From: Eutreptiella sp. 'Long Island Sound 2002'
Taxonomy: Eukaryota > Euglenozoa > Euglenophyceae > Eutreptiales > Eutreptiaceae
Direction of reading: 5' to 3'
NCBI GenBank assembly: GCA_964036045.1
Contig: OZ038385.1
Coordinates: forward strand, 44,195,722-44,259,721
Length of the DNA stretch: 64,000 nt
Below are positions 26,361 through 38,900 of this stretch, one piece after another. A program made the translations under genes and the position numbers. Within the stretch, counting starts at the first letter, position 1. Every line of letters begins with the position of its first letter. The notes under the pieces are model-generated. The model made no database searches, was not told the DNA's origin, and saw nothing but the letters and a program-made list of their open reading frames with translations.

Positions 26361-29300
26361 CAACTGCCGTCAGTTTCGCCGGGACCGCAACCGCCGTCGG
26401 TTGGCCCGGGACCGCGACCGCCGTCGGTTGGCCCGCAACCGCCGTCATTTTCCCCGGGACCGCAACCGCCGTCGGTTGGCCCACAACCGCCGTCAGTTTC
26501 GCCGGGACCGCGACCGCCGTCGGTTGGCCCGGGACCGCGACCGCCGTCGGTGAGCCCGCAACCGCCGTCAGTTTCCCCGGGACCGCGACCGCCGTCGGTT
26601 GGCCCGCAACCGTCGTCATTTTCCCCGGGACCGCGACCGCCTTCGGTTGGCCCGCAACCGCCGTCAGTTTCCCCGTGACCGCAACCGCCGTCGGTTGGCC
26701 CGCAATCGCCGTCAGTTTCCCCGGGACCGCGACCGCCGTCGGTTGGCCCGCAACTGCCGTCAATTTCCCCGTGACCGCGACCGCCGTCGGTTGGCCCGCA
26801 ACCGCCGTCATTTTCCCCGTGACCGCGACCGCCGTCGGTTGGCCCGCAACCGCCGTCAGTTTCGCCGGGACCGCGACCGCCGTCGGTTGGCCCGCAACCG
26901 CCGTCAGTTTCCCCGTGACCGCAACCGCCGTCGGTTGGCCGGCAACCGTCGTCAGTTTCCCCGGGACCGCGACCGCCGTCGGTTGGCCCGCAACCGCCGT
27001 CAGTTTCCCCGGGACCGCGACCGCCGTCGGTTGGCCTCCAACCGTCGTCAGCTTCCCCGGGACCGCGACCGCCGTCGGTTGGCCCGCAACCGCCGTCAGT
27101 TTCCCCGGGACCGCGACCGCCGTCGGTTGGCCCGCAACCGTCGTCAGTTTTCCCGTGACCGCAACCGCCGTCGGTTGGCCCGCAACCGCCGTCAGTTTCC
27201 CCGGGACCGCGACCGCCGTCGGTTGGCCCGCAACCGCCGTCAGTTTCCCCGTGACCGCAACCGCCGTCGGTTGGCCGGCAACCGTCGTCAGTTTTCCCGT
27301 GACCGCGACCGCCGTCGGTTGGCCCGCAACCGCCGTCAGTTTCCCCGGGACCGCGACCGCCGTCGGTTGGCCCGCAACCGTCGTCAGTTTCCCCGGGACC
27401 GCGACCGCCGTCGGTTGGCCCGCAACCGTCGTCAGTTTTCCCGTGACCGCGACCGCCGTCGGTTGGCCCGCAACCGCCGTCAGTTTCCCCGGGACCGCGA
27501 CCGCCGTCGGTTGGCCCGCAACCGCCGTCAGTTTCCCCGGGACAGCGACCGCCGTCGGTTGGCCCGCAACCGCCGTCAGTTTCCCCGTGACCGCAACCGC
27601 CGTCGGTTGGCCGGCAACCGTCGTCAGTTTTCCCGTGACCGCGACCGCCGTCGGTTGGCCCGCAACCGCCGTCGGTTTCCCCGGGACCGCGACCCCCGTC
27701 GGTTGGCCCGCAACCGCCGTCAGTTTCCCCGGGACCGCGACCGCCGTCGGTTGGCCCGCAACCGCCGTCAATTTCCCCGTGACCGCGACCGCCGTCGGTT
27801 GGCCCGCAACCGTCGTCAGTTTCCCCGTGACCGCGACCGCCGTCGGTTGGCCCGCAACCGTCGTCAGTTTCCCCGTGACCGCGACCGCCGTCGGTTGGCC
27901 CGCAACCGCCGTCATTTTCCCCGGGACCGCGACCGCCGTCGGTTGGCCCGCAACCGCCGTCATTTTCCCCGGGACCGCAACCGCCGTCGGTTGGCCCACA
28001 ACCGCCGTCAGTTTCGCCGGGACCGCGACCGCCGTCGGTTGGCACGGGACCGCGACCGCCGTCGGTGAGCCCGCAACCGCCGTCAGTTTCCCCGTGACCG
28101 CGACCGCTGTCGGTTGGCCCGCAACCGTCGTCATTTTCCCCGGGACCGCGACCGCCTTCGGTTGGCCCGCAACCGCCGTCAGTTTCCCCGTGACCGCAAC
28201 CGCCGTCGGTTGGCCCGCGATCGCCGTCAGTTTTCCCGGGACCGTGACCGCCGTCGGTTGGCCCGCAACCGCCGTCAATTTCCCCGTGACCGCGACCGCC
28301 GTCGGTTGGCCCGCAACCGCCGTCATTTTCCCTGTGACCGCGACCGCCGTCGGTTGGCCCGCAACCGCCGTCAGTTTCGCCGGGACCGCGACCGCCGTCG
28401 GTTGGCCCGCAACCGCCGTCAGTTTCCCCGTGACCGCAACCGCCGTCGGTTGGCCGGCAACCGTCGTCAGTATACCCGGGACCGCGACCGCCGTCGGTTG
28501 GCCCGCAACCGCCGTCAGTTTCCCCGGGACCGCGACCGCCGTCGGTTGGCCCGCAACCGTCGTCAGTTTCCCCGGGACCGCGACCGCCGTCGGGTGGCCC
28601 GCAACCGCCGTCAGTTTCCCCGGGACCGCGACCGCCGTCGGTTGGCCCGCAACCGTCGTCAGTTTTCCCGTGACCGCGACCGCCGTCGGTTGGCCCGCAA
28701 CCGTCGTCAGTTTTCCCGTGACCGCGACCGCCGTCGGTTGGCCCGCAACCGCCGTCAGTTTCCCCGGGACCGCGACCGCCGTCGGTTGGCCCGCAACCGC
28801 CGTCAGTTTCCCCGTGACCGCAACCGCCGTCGGTTGGCCGGCAACCGTCGTCAGTTTTCCCGTGACCGCGACCGCCGTCGGTTGGCCCGCAACCGCCGTC
28901 AGTTTCCCCGGGACCGCAACCGCCGTCGGTTGGCCCGCAACCGCCGTCAGTTTCGCCGGGACCGCGACCGCCGTCGGTTGGCCCGGGACCGCGACCGCCG
29001 TCGGTTGGCCCGCAACCGCCGTCAGTTTCCCCGGGACCGCGACCGCCGTCGGTTGGCCCGCAACCGCCGTCATTTTCCGCGGGACCGCGACCGCCTTCCG
29101 TTGGCCCGCAACCGCCGTCAGTTTCCCCGTGACCGCATCCGCCGTCGGTTGGCCCGGGACCGCGACCGCCGTCGGTTGGCCCGCAACCGCCGTCAGTTTC
29201 CCCGGGACCGCAACCGCCGTCAATTTCACCGGGACCGCAACCGCCGTCGGTTGGCCCGGGACCGCGACCGCCGTCGGTTGGCCCGCAACCGCCGTCAGTT

Positions 29301-32300
29301 TCCCCGGGACCGCAACCGCCGTCAGTTGGCCCGCAACCGCCGTCCGTTTCCCCGGGACCGCAACCGCCGTCGGTTGGCCCGGGACCGCGACCGCCGTCGG
29401 TTGGCCCGCAACCGCCGTCATTTTCCCCGGGACCGCAACCGCCGTCGGTTGGCCCACAACCGCCGTCAGTTTCGCCGGGACCGCGACCGCCGTCGGTTGG
29501 CCTGGGACCGCGACCGCCGTCGGTGAGCCCGCAACCGCCGTCAGTTTCCCCGGGACCGCGACCGCCGTCGGTTGGCCCGCAACCGTCGTCATTTTCCCCG
29601 GGACCGCGACCGCCTTCGGTTGGCCCGCAACCGCCGTCAGTTTCCCCGTGACCGCAACCGCCGTCGGTTGGCCCGCAATCGCCGTCAGTTTCCCCGGGAC
29701 CGCGACCGCCGTCGGTTGGCCCGCAACCGCCGTCAATTTCCCCGTGACCGCGACCGCCGTCGGTTGGCCCGCAACCGCCGTCATTTTCCCCGTGACCGCG
29801 ACCGCCGTCGGTTGGCCCGCAACCGCCGTCAGTTTCGCCGGGACCGCGACGGCCGTCGGTTGGCCCGCAACCGCCGTCAGTTTCCCCGTGACCGCAACCG
29901 CCGTCGGTTGGCCGGCAACCGTCGTCAGTATACCCGGGACCGCGACCGCCGTCGGTTGGCCCGCAACCGCCGTCAGTTTCCCCAGGACCGCGACCGCCGT
30001 CGGTTGGCCTCCAACCGTCGTCAGTTTTCCCGGGACCGCGACCGCCGTCGGTTGGCCCGCAACCGCCGTCAGTTTCCCCGGGACCGCGACCGCCGTCATT
30101 GGCCCGCAACCGTCGTCAGTTTTCCCGTGACCGCGACCGCCGTCGGTTGGCCCGCAACCGCCGTCAGTTTCCCCGGGACCGCGACCGCCGTCGGTTGGCC
30201 CGCAACCGCCGTCAGTTTCCCCGGAACCGCGACCGCCGTCGGTTGGCCCGCAACCGCCGTCAGTTTCCCCGTGACCGCGACCGCCGTCGGTTGGCCCGCA
30301 TCCGCCGTCAGTTTCCCCGGGACCGCGACCCCCGTCGGTTGGCCCGCAACCGCCGTCAGTTTCCCCGGGACCGCGACCGCCGTCGGTTGGCCCGCAACCG
30401 CCGTCAATTTCCCCGTGACCGCGACCGCCGTCGGTTGGCCCGCAACCGTCGTCAGTTTCCCCGTGACCGCGACCGCCGTCGGTTGGCCCGCAACCGTCGT
30501 CAGTTTCCCCGTGACCGCGACCGCCGTCGGTTGGCCCGCAACCGCCGTCATTTTCCCCGGGACCGCGACCGCCGTCGGTTGGCCCGCAACCGTCATCAGT
30601 TTCCCCGGGACCGCGACCGCCGTCCGTTGGCCCGCAACCGCCGTCAGTTTCCCCGTGACCGCGACCACCGTCGGTTGGCCCGCAACCGTCGTCAGTTTCC
30701 CCGTTACCGCGACCGCCGTCGGTTGGCCCGCAACCGCCGTCATTTTCCCCGGGACCGCGACCGCCGTCGGTTGGCCAGCAACCGTCGTCAGTTTCCCCGT
30801 GACCGCGACCGCCGTCCGTTGGCCCGCAACCGCCGTCAGTTTCCCCGTGACCGCGACCGCCGTCGGTTGGCCCGCAACCGTCGTCAGTTTCCCCGTGACC
30901 GCGACCGCCGTCGGTTGGCCCGCAACCGTCGTCAGTTTCCCCGGGACCGCGACCGCCGTCGGTTGGCCCGCAACCGCCGTCAGTTTCCCCGGGACCGCGA
31001 CCGCCGTCGGTTGGCCCGCAACTGCCGTCAGTTTCGCCGGGACCGCAACCGCCGTCGGTTGGCCCGGGACCGCGACCGCCGTCGGTTGGCCCGCAACCGC
31101 CGTCATTTTCCCCGGGACCGCAACCGCCGTCGGTTGGCCCACAACCGCCGTCAGTTTCGCCGGGACCGCGACCGCCGTCGGTTGGCCCGGGACCGCGACC
31201 GCCGTCGGTGAGCCCGCAACCGCCGTCAGTTTCCCCGGGACCGCGACCGCCGTCGGTTGGCCCGCAACCGTCGTCATTTTCCCCGGGACCGCGACCGCCT
31301 TCGGTTGGCCCGCAACCGCCGTCAGTTTCCCCGTGACCGCAACCGCCGTCGGTTGGCCCGCAATCGCCGTCAGTTTCCCCGGGACCGCGACCGCCGTCGG
31401 TTGGCCCGCAACTGCCGTCAATTTCCCCGTGACCGCGACCGCCGTCGGTTGGCCCGCAACCGCCGTCATTTTCCCCGTGACCGCGACCGCCGTCGGTTGG
31501 CCCGCAACCGCCGTCAGTTTCGCCGGGACCGCGACCGCCGTCGGTTGGCCCGCAACCGCCGTCAGTTTCCCCGTGACCGCAACCGCCGTCGGTTGGCCGG
31601 CAACCGTCGTCAGTTTCCCCGGGACCGCGACCGCCGTCGGTTGGCCCGCAACCGCCGTCAGTTTCCCCGGGACCGCGACCGCCGTCGGTTGGCCTCCAAC
31701 CGTCGTCAGCTTCCCCGGGACCGCGACCGCCGTCGGTTGGCCCGCAACCGCCGTCAGTTTCCCCGGGACCGCGACCGCCGTCGGTTGGCCCGCAACCGTC
31801 GTCAGTTTTCCCGTGACCGCAACCGCCGTCGGTTGACCCGCAACCGCCGTCAGTTTCCCCGGGACCGCGACCGCCGTCGGTTGGCCCGCAACCGCCGTCA
31901 GTTTCCCCGTGACCGCAACCGCCGTCGGTTGGCCGGCAACCGTCGTCAGTTTTCCCGTGACCGCGACCGCCGTCGGTTGGCCCGCAACCGCCGTCAGTTT
32001 CCCCGGGACCGCGACCGCCGTCGGTTGGCCCGCAACCGTCGTCAGTTTCCCCGGGACCGCAACCGCCGTCGGTTGGCCCGCAACCGTCGTCAGTTTTCCC
32101 GTGACCGCGACCGCCGTCGGTTGGCCCGCAACCGCCGTCAGTTTCCCCGGGACCGCGACCGCCGTCGGTTGGCCCGCAACCGCCGTCAGTTTCCCCGGGA
32201 CCGCGACCGCCGTCGGTTGGCCCGCAACCGCCGTCAGTTTCCCCGTGACCGCAACCGCCGTCGGTTGGCCGGCACCCGTCGTCAGTTTTCCCGTGACCGC

Positions 32301-35300
32301 GACCGCCGTCGGTTGGCCCGCAACCGCCGTCGGTTTCCCCGGGACCGCGACCCCCGTCGGTTGGCCCGCAACCGCCGTCAGTTTCCCCGGGACCGCGACC
32401 GCCGTCGGTTGGCCCGCAACCGCCGTCAATTTCCCCGTGACCGCGACCGCCGTCGGTTGGCCCGCAACCGTCGTCAGTTTCCCCGTGACCGCGACCGCCG
32501 TCGGTTGGCCCGCAACCGTCGTCAGTTTCCCCGTGACCGCGACCGCCGTCGGTTGGCCCGCAACCGCCGTCATTTTCCCCGGGACCGCGACCGCCGTCGG
32601 TTGGCCCGCAACCGCCGTCATTTTCCCCGGGACCGCAACCGCCGTCGGTTGGCCCACAACCGCCGTCAGTTTCGCCGGGACCGCGACCGCCGTCGGTTGG
32701 CACGGGACCGCGACCGCCGTCGGTGAGCCCGCAACCGCCGTCAGTTTCCCCGTGACCGCGACCGCTGTCGGTTGGCCCGCAACCGTCGTCATTTTCCCCG
32801 GGACCGCGACCGCCTTCGGTTGGCCCGCAACCGCCGTCAGTTTCCCCGTGACCGCAACCGCCGTCGGTTGGCCCGCGATCGCCGTCAGTTTTCCCGGGAC
32901 CGCGACCGCCGTCGGTTGGCCCGCAACCGCCGTCAATTTCCCCGTGACCGCGACCGCCGTCGGTTGGCCCGCAACCGCCGTCATTTTCCCTGTGACCGCG
33001 ACCGCCGTCGGTTGGCCCGCAACCGCCGTCAGTTTCGCCGGGACCGCGACCGCCGTCGGTTGGCCCGCAACCGCCGTCAGTTTCCCCGTGACCGCAACCG
33101 CCGTCGGTTGGCCGGCAACCGTCGTCAGTATACCCGGGACCGCGACCGCCGTCGGTTGGCCCGCAACCGCCGTCAGTTTCCCCGGGACCGCGACCGCCGT
33201 CGGTTGGCCCGCAACCGTCGTCAGTTTCCCCGGGACCGCGACCGCCGTCGGTTGGCCCGCAACCGCCGTCAGTTTCCCCGGGACCGCGACCGCCGTCGGT
33301 TGGCCCGCAACCGTCGTCAGTTTTCCCGTGACCGCGACCGCCGTCGGTTGGCCCGCAACCGTCGTCAGTTTTCCCGTGACCGCGACCGCCGTCGGTTGGC
33401 CCGCAACCGCCGTCAGTTTCCCCGGGACCGCGACCGCCGTCGGTTGGCCCGCAACCGCCGTCAGTTTCCCCGTGACCGCAACCGCCGTCGGTTGGCCGGC
33501 AACCGTCGTCAGTTTTCCCGTGACCGCGACCGCCGTCGGTTGGCCCGCAACCGCCGTCAGTTTCCCCGGGACCGCAACCGCCGTCGGTTGGCCCGCAACC
33601 GCCGTCAGTTTCGCCGGGACCGCGACCGCCGTCGGTTGGCCCGGGACCGCGACCGCCGTCGGTTGGCCCGCAACCGCCGTCAGTTTCCCCGGGACCGCGA
33701 CCGCCGTCGGTTGGCCCGCAACCGCCGTCATTTTCCGCGGGACCGCGACCGCCTTCCGTTGGCCCGCAACCGCCGTCAGTTTCCCCGTGACCGCATCCGC
33801 CGTCGGTTGGCCCGGGACCGCGACCGCCGTCGGTTGGCCCGCAACCGCCGTCAGTTTCCCCGGGACCGCAACCGCCGTCAATTTCACCGGGACCGCAACC
33901 GCCGTCGGTTGGCCCGGGACCGCGACCGCCGTCGGTTGGCCCGCAACCGCCGTCAGTTTCCCCGGGACCGCAACCGCCGTCAGTTGGCCCGCAACCGCCG
34001 TCCGTTTCCCCGGGACCGCAACCGCCGTCGGTTGGCCCGGGACCGCGACCGCCGTCGGTTGGCCCGCAACCGCCGTCATTTTCCCCGGGACCGCAACCGC
34101 CGTCGGTTGGCCCACAACCGCCGTCAGTTTCGCCGGGACCGCGACCGCCGTCGGTTGGCCCGGGACCGCGACCGCCGTCGGTGAGCCCGCAACCGCCGTC
34201 AGTTTCCCCGGGACCGCGACCGCCGTCGGTTGGCCCGCAACCGTCGTCATTTTCCCCGGGACCGCGACCGCCTTCGGTTGGCCCGCAACCGCCGTCAGTT
34301 TCCCCGTGACCGCAACCGCCGTCGGTTGGCCCGCAATCGCCGTCAGTTTCCCCGGGACCGCGACCGCCGTCGGTTGGCCCGCAACCGCCGTCAATTTCCC
34401 CGTGACCGCGACCGCCGTCGGTTGGCCCGCAACCGCCGTCATTTTCCCCGTGACCGCGACCGCCGTCGGTTGGCCCGCAACCGCCGTCAGTTTCGCCGGG
34501 ACCGCGACGGCCGTCGGTTGGCCCGCAACCGCCGTCAGTTTCCCCGTGACCGCAACCGCCGTCGGTTGGCCGGCAACCGTCGTCAGTATACCCGGGACCG
34601 CGACCGCCGTCGGTTGGCCCGCAACCGCCGTCAGTTTCCCCAGGACCGCGACCGCCGTCGGTTGGCCTCCAACCGTCGTCAGTTTTCCCGGGACCGCGAC
34701 CGCCGTCGGTTGGCCCGCAACTGCCGTCAGTTTCCCCGGGACCGCGACCGCCGTCATTGGCCCGCAACCGTCGTCAGTTTTCCCGTGACCGCGACCGCCG
34801 TCGGTTGGCCCGCAACCGCCGTCAGTTTCCCCGGGACCGCGACCGCCGTCGGTTGGCCCGCAACCGCCGTCAGTTTCCCCGGAACCGCGACCGCCGTCGG
34901 TTGGCCCGCAACCGCCGTCAGTTTCCCCGTGACCGCGACCGCCGTCGGTTGGCCCGCATCCGCCGTCAGTTTCCCCGGGACCGCGACCCCCGTCGGTTGG
35001 CCCGCAACCGCCGTCAGTTTCCCCGGGACCGCGACCGCCGTCGGTTGGCCCGCAACCGCCGTCAATTTCCCCGTGACCGCGACCGCCGTCGGTTGGCCCG
35101 CAACCGTCGTCAGTTTCCCCGTGACCGCGACCGCCGTCGGTTGGCCCGCAACCGTCGTCAGTTTCCCCGTGACCGCGACCGCCGTCGGTTGGCCCGCAAC
35201 CGCCGTCATTTTCCCCGGGACCGCGACCGCCGTCGGTTGGCCCGCAACCGTCATCAGTTTCCCCGGGACCGCGACCGCCGTCCGTTGGCCCGCAACCGCC

Positions 35301-35677
35301 GTCAGTTTCCCCGTGACCGCGACCACCGTCGGTTGGCCCGCAACCGTCGTCAGTTTCCCCGTTACCGCGACCGCCGTCGGTTGGCCCGCAACCGCCGTCA
35401 TTTTCCCCGGGACCGCGACCGCCGTCGGTTGGCCCGCAACCGTCGTCAGTTTCCCTGTGACCGCGACCGCCGTCCGTTGGCCCGCAACCGCCGTCAGTTT
35501 CCCCGTGACCGCGACCGCCGTCGGTTGGCCCGCAACCGTCGTCAGTTTCCCCGTGACCGCGACCGCCGTCGGTTGGCCCGCAACCGTCGTCAGTTTCCCC
35601 GGGACCGCGACCGCCGTCGGTTGGCCCGCAACCGCCGTCAGTTTCCCCGGGACCGCGACCGCCGTCGGTTGGCCGGC
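26361..35677. repeat. 4,658-bp tandem duplication inside the minisatellite
   Basis: Unit order from about 26361 to 31018 repeats from 31019 to about 35677, offset 4,658 bp. Paired markers are caactgccgtcagtttcgcc (26361 and 31019), tatacccggg (28471 and 33129; 29929 and 34587), the one-base deletion gtcattggcccgc (about 30096 and 34754) and the gtcatcag variant (about 30593 and 35251). The copies differ by scattered substitutions only. Confidence 0.85.
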
Positions 35678-35949
35678 AACCGTCGTCAGTTTTCCCGTGA
35701 CCGCGACCGCCGTCGGTTGGCCCGCAACCGTCGTCAGTTTCCCCGTGACCGCGACCGCCGTCGGTTGGCCCGCAACCGCCGTCAGTTTCCCCGGGACCGC
35801 GACCGCCGTCGGTTGGCCCGCAACCGCCGTCAATTTCCCCGGGACCGCAACCGCCGTCGGTTGGCCCGCAACTGCCGTCAGTTTCCCCGTGACCGCGACC
35901 GCCGTCGGTTGGCCCGCAACCGTCGTCAGTTTCCCCGTGACCGCGACCG

Positions 35950-38900
35950 CCGTCGGTTGGCCCGCAACCGCCGTCAGTTTCCCCGGGACCGCGACCGCCG
36001 TCGGTTGGCCCGCAACCGTCGTCAGTTTCCCCGTGACTGCGACCGCCGTCGGTTGGCCCGCAACCGTCGTCAGTTTCCCCGGGACCGCGGCCGCCGTCGG
36101 TTGGCCCGCAACCGTCGTCAGTTTCCCCGGGACCGCGACCGCCGTCCGTTGGCCCGCAACCGCCGTCAGTTTCCCCGGGACCGCGACCGCCGTCGGTTGG
36201 CCGGCAACCGTCGTCAGTTTTCCCGTGACCGCGACCGCCGTCGGTTGGCCCGCAACCGTCGTCAGTTTCCCCGTGACCGCGACCGCCGTCGGTTGGCCCG
36301 CAACCGCCGTCAGTTTCCCCGGGACCGCGACCGCCGTCGGTTGGCCCGCAACCGCCGTCAATTTCCCCGGGACCGCGACCTCCGTCGGTTGGCCCGCAAC
36401 CGCCGTCGTTTTCCCCGGGACTGCGACCGCCGTCGGTTGGCCCGCAACCGTCGTCAGTTTCCCCGGGACCGCGACCGCCGTCGGTTGGCCCGCAACCGCC
36501 GTCAGTTTCCCCGTGACCGCGACCGCCGTCGGTTGGCCCGCAACCGTCGTCAGTTTCCCCGGGACCGCGGCCGCCGTCGGTTGGCCCGCAACCGTCGTCA
36601 GTTTCCCCGGGACCGCGACCGCCGTCGGTTGGCCCGCAACCGCCGTCAGTTTCCCCGGGACCGCGACCGCCGTCGGTTGGCCGGCAACCGTCGTCAGTTT
36701 TCCCGTGACCGCGACCGCCGTCGGTTGGCCCGCAACCGCCGTCAGTTTCCCCGGGACCGCGACCGCCGTCGGTTGGCCCGCAACCGCCGTCAGTTTCCCC
36801 GGGTCCGCGACCGCCGTCGGTTGGCCCGCAACCGCCGTCAATTTCCCCGGGACCGCGACCGCCGTCGGTTGGCCCGCAACCGCCGTCAGTTTCCCCGTGA
36901 CCGCGACCGCCGTCGGTTGGCCCGCAACCGTCGTCAGTTTCCCCGTGACCGCGACCGCCGTCGGTTGGCCCGCAACCGCCGTCAGTTTCCCCGGGACCGC
37001 GACCGCCGTCGGTTGGCCCGCAACCGTCGTCAGTTTCCCCGTGACCGCGACCGCCGTCGGTTTCCCCGGGACCGCGACCCCCGTCGGTTGGCCCGCAACC
37101 GCCGTCAATTTCCCCGGGACCGCGACCGCCGTCGGTTGGCCCGCAACCGCCGTCAGTTTCCCCGTGACCGCGACCGCCGTCGGTTGGCCCGCAACCGCCG
37201 TCAATTTCCCCGTGACCGCAACCGCCGTCAGTTGGCCCCCAACCGCCGTCAGTTTCCCCGGGACCGCGACCGCCGTCGGTTGGCCCGCAACCGTCGTCAG
37301 TTTCCCCGTGACCGCGACCGCCGTCGGTTTCCCCGGGACCGCGACCGCCGTCGGTTGGCCCGCAACCGCCGTCAGTTTCCCCGGGACCGCGACCGCCTTC
37401 GGTTGGCCCGCAACCGTCGTCAGTTTCCCCGGGACCGCGACCGCCGTCGGTTGGCCCGCAACCGTCGTCAGTTTCACCGGGACTGCGACCGCCGTCGGTT
37501 GGCCCGCAACCGCCGTCAGTTTCCCCGGGACCGCGACCGCCGTCGCTTGGCCCGCAACCGTCGTCAGTATACCCGGGACCGCGACCGCCGTCGGTTGGCC
37601 CGCAACCGCCTCCAGTTTCCCCGGGACCACGACCGCCGTCGGTTGGCCCGCAACCGCCGTCAGTTTCCCCGGGACCGCGACCGCCGTCGGTTGGCCCGCA
37701 ACCGCCGTCAGTTTCCCCGTGACCGCAACCGCCGTCGGTTGGCCGGCAACCGTCGTCAGTTTTCCCGTGACCGCGACCGCCGTCGGTTGGCCCGCAACCG
37801 CCGTCAGTTTCCCCGGGACCGCGACCGCCGTCGGTTGGCCCGCAACCGCCGTCAGTTTCCCCGGGACCGCGACCGCCGTCGGTTGGCCCGCAACCGCCGT
37901 CAATTTCCCCGGGACCCCGACCGCCGTCGGTTGGCCCGCAACCGTCGTCAGTTTCCCCGTGACCGCGACCGCCGTCGGTTGGCCCGCAACCGTCGTCAGT
38001 TTCCCCGTGACCGCGACCGCCGTCGGTTGGCCCGCAACCGCCGTCAGTTTCCCCGTGACCGCGACCGCCGTCGGTTGGCCCGCAACCGTCGTCAGTTTCC
38101 CCGGGACCGCGACCGCCGTCGGTTGGCCCGCAACCGTCGTCAGTTTCCCCGGGACCGCGACCGCCGTCGGTTGGCCCGCAACCGCCGTCAGTTTCCCCGT
38201 GACCGCGACCGCCGTCGGTTGGCCCGCAACCGTCGTCAGTTTCCCCGTGACCGCGACCGCCTTCGGTTGGCCCGCAACCGTCGTCAGTTTCCCCGTGACC
38301 GCGACCGCCGTCGGTTGGCCCGCAACCGCCGTCAGTTTCCCCGGGACCGCGACCGCCGTCGGTTGGCCCGCAACCGCCGTCAATTTCCCCGGGACCGCGA
38401 CCGCCGTCGGTTGGCCCGCAACCGCCGTCAGTTTCCCCGTGACCGTGACCGCGACCGCCGTCGGTTGGCCCGCAACCGTCGTCAGTTTCCCCGTGACCAC
38501 GACCGCCGTCGGTTGGCCCGCAACCGCCGTCAGTTTCCCCGGGACCGCGACCGCCGTCGGTTGGCCCGCAACCGTCGTCAGTTTCCCCGTGACCGCGACC
38601 GCCGTCGGTTTCCCCGGGACCGCGACCGCCGTCGGTTGGCCCGCAACCGCCGTCAATTTCCCCGGGACCGCGACCGCCGTCGGTTGGCCCGCAACCGCCG
38701 TCAGTTTCCCCGGGACCGCGACCGCCGTCGGTTGGCCCGCAACCGTCGTCAGTTTTCCCGTGACCGCGACCGCCGTCGGTTGGCCCGCAACCGTCGTCAG
38801 TTTCCCCGGGACCGCGACCGCCGTCGGTTGGCCCGCAACCGTCGTCAGTTTCCCCGTGACCGCGACCGCCGTCGGTTTCCCCGGGACCGCGACCGCCGTT

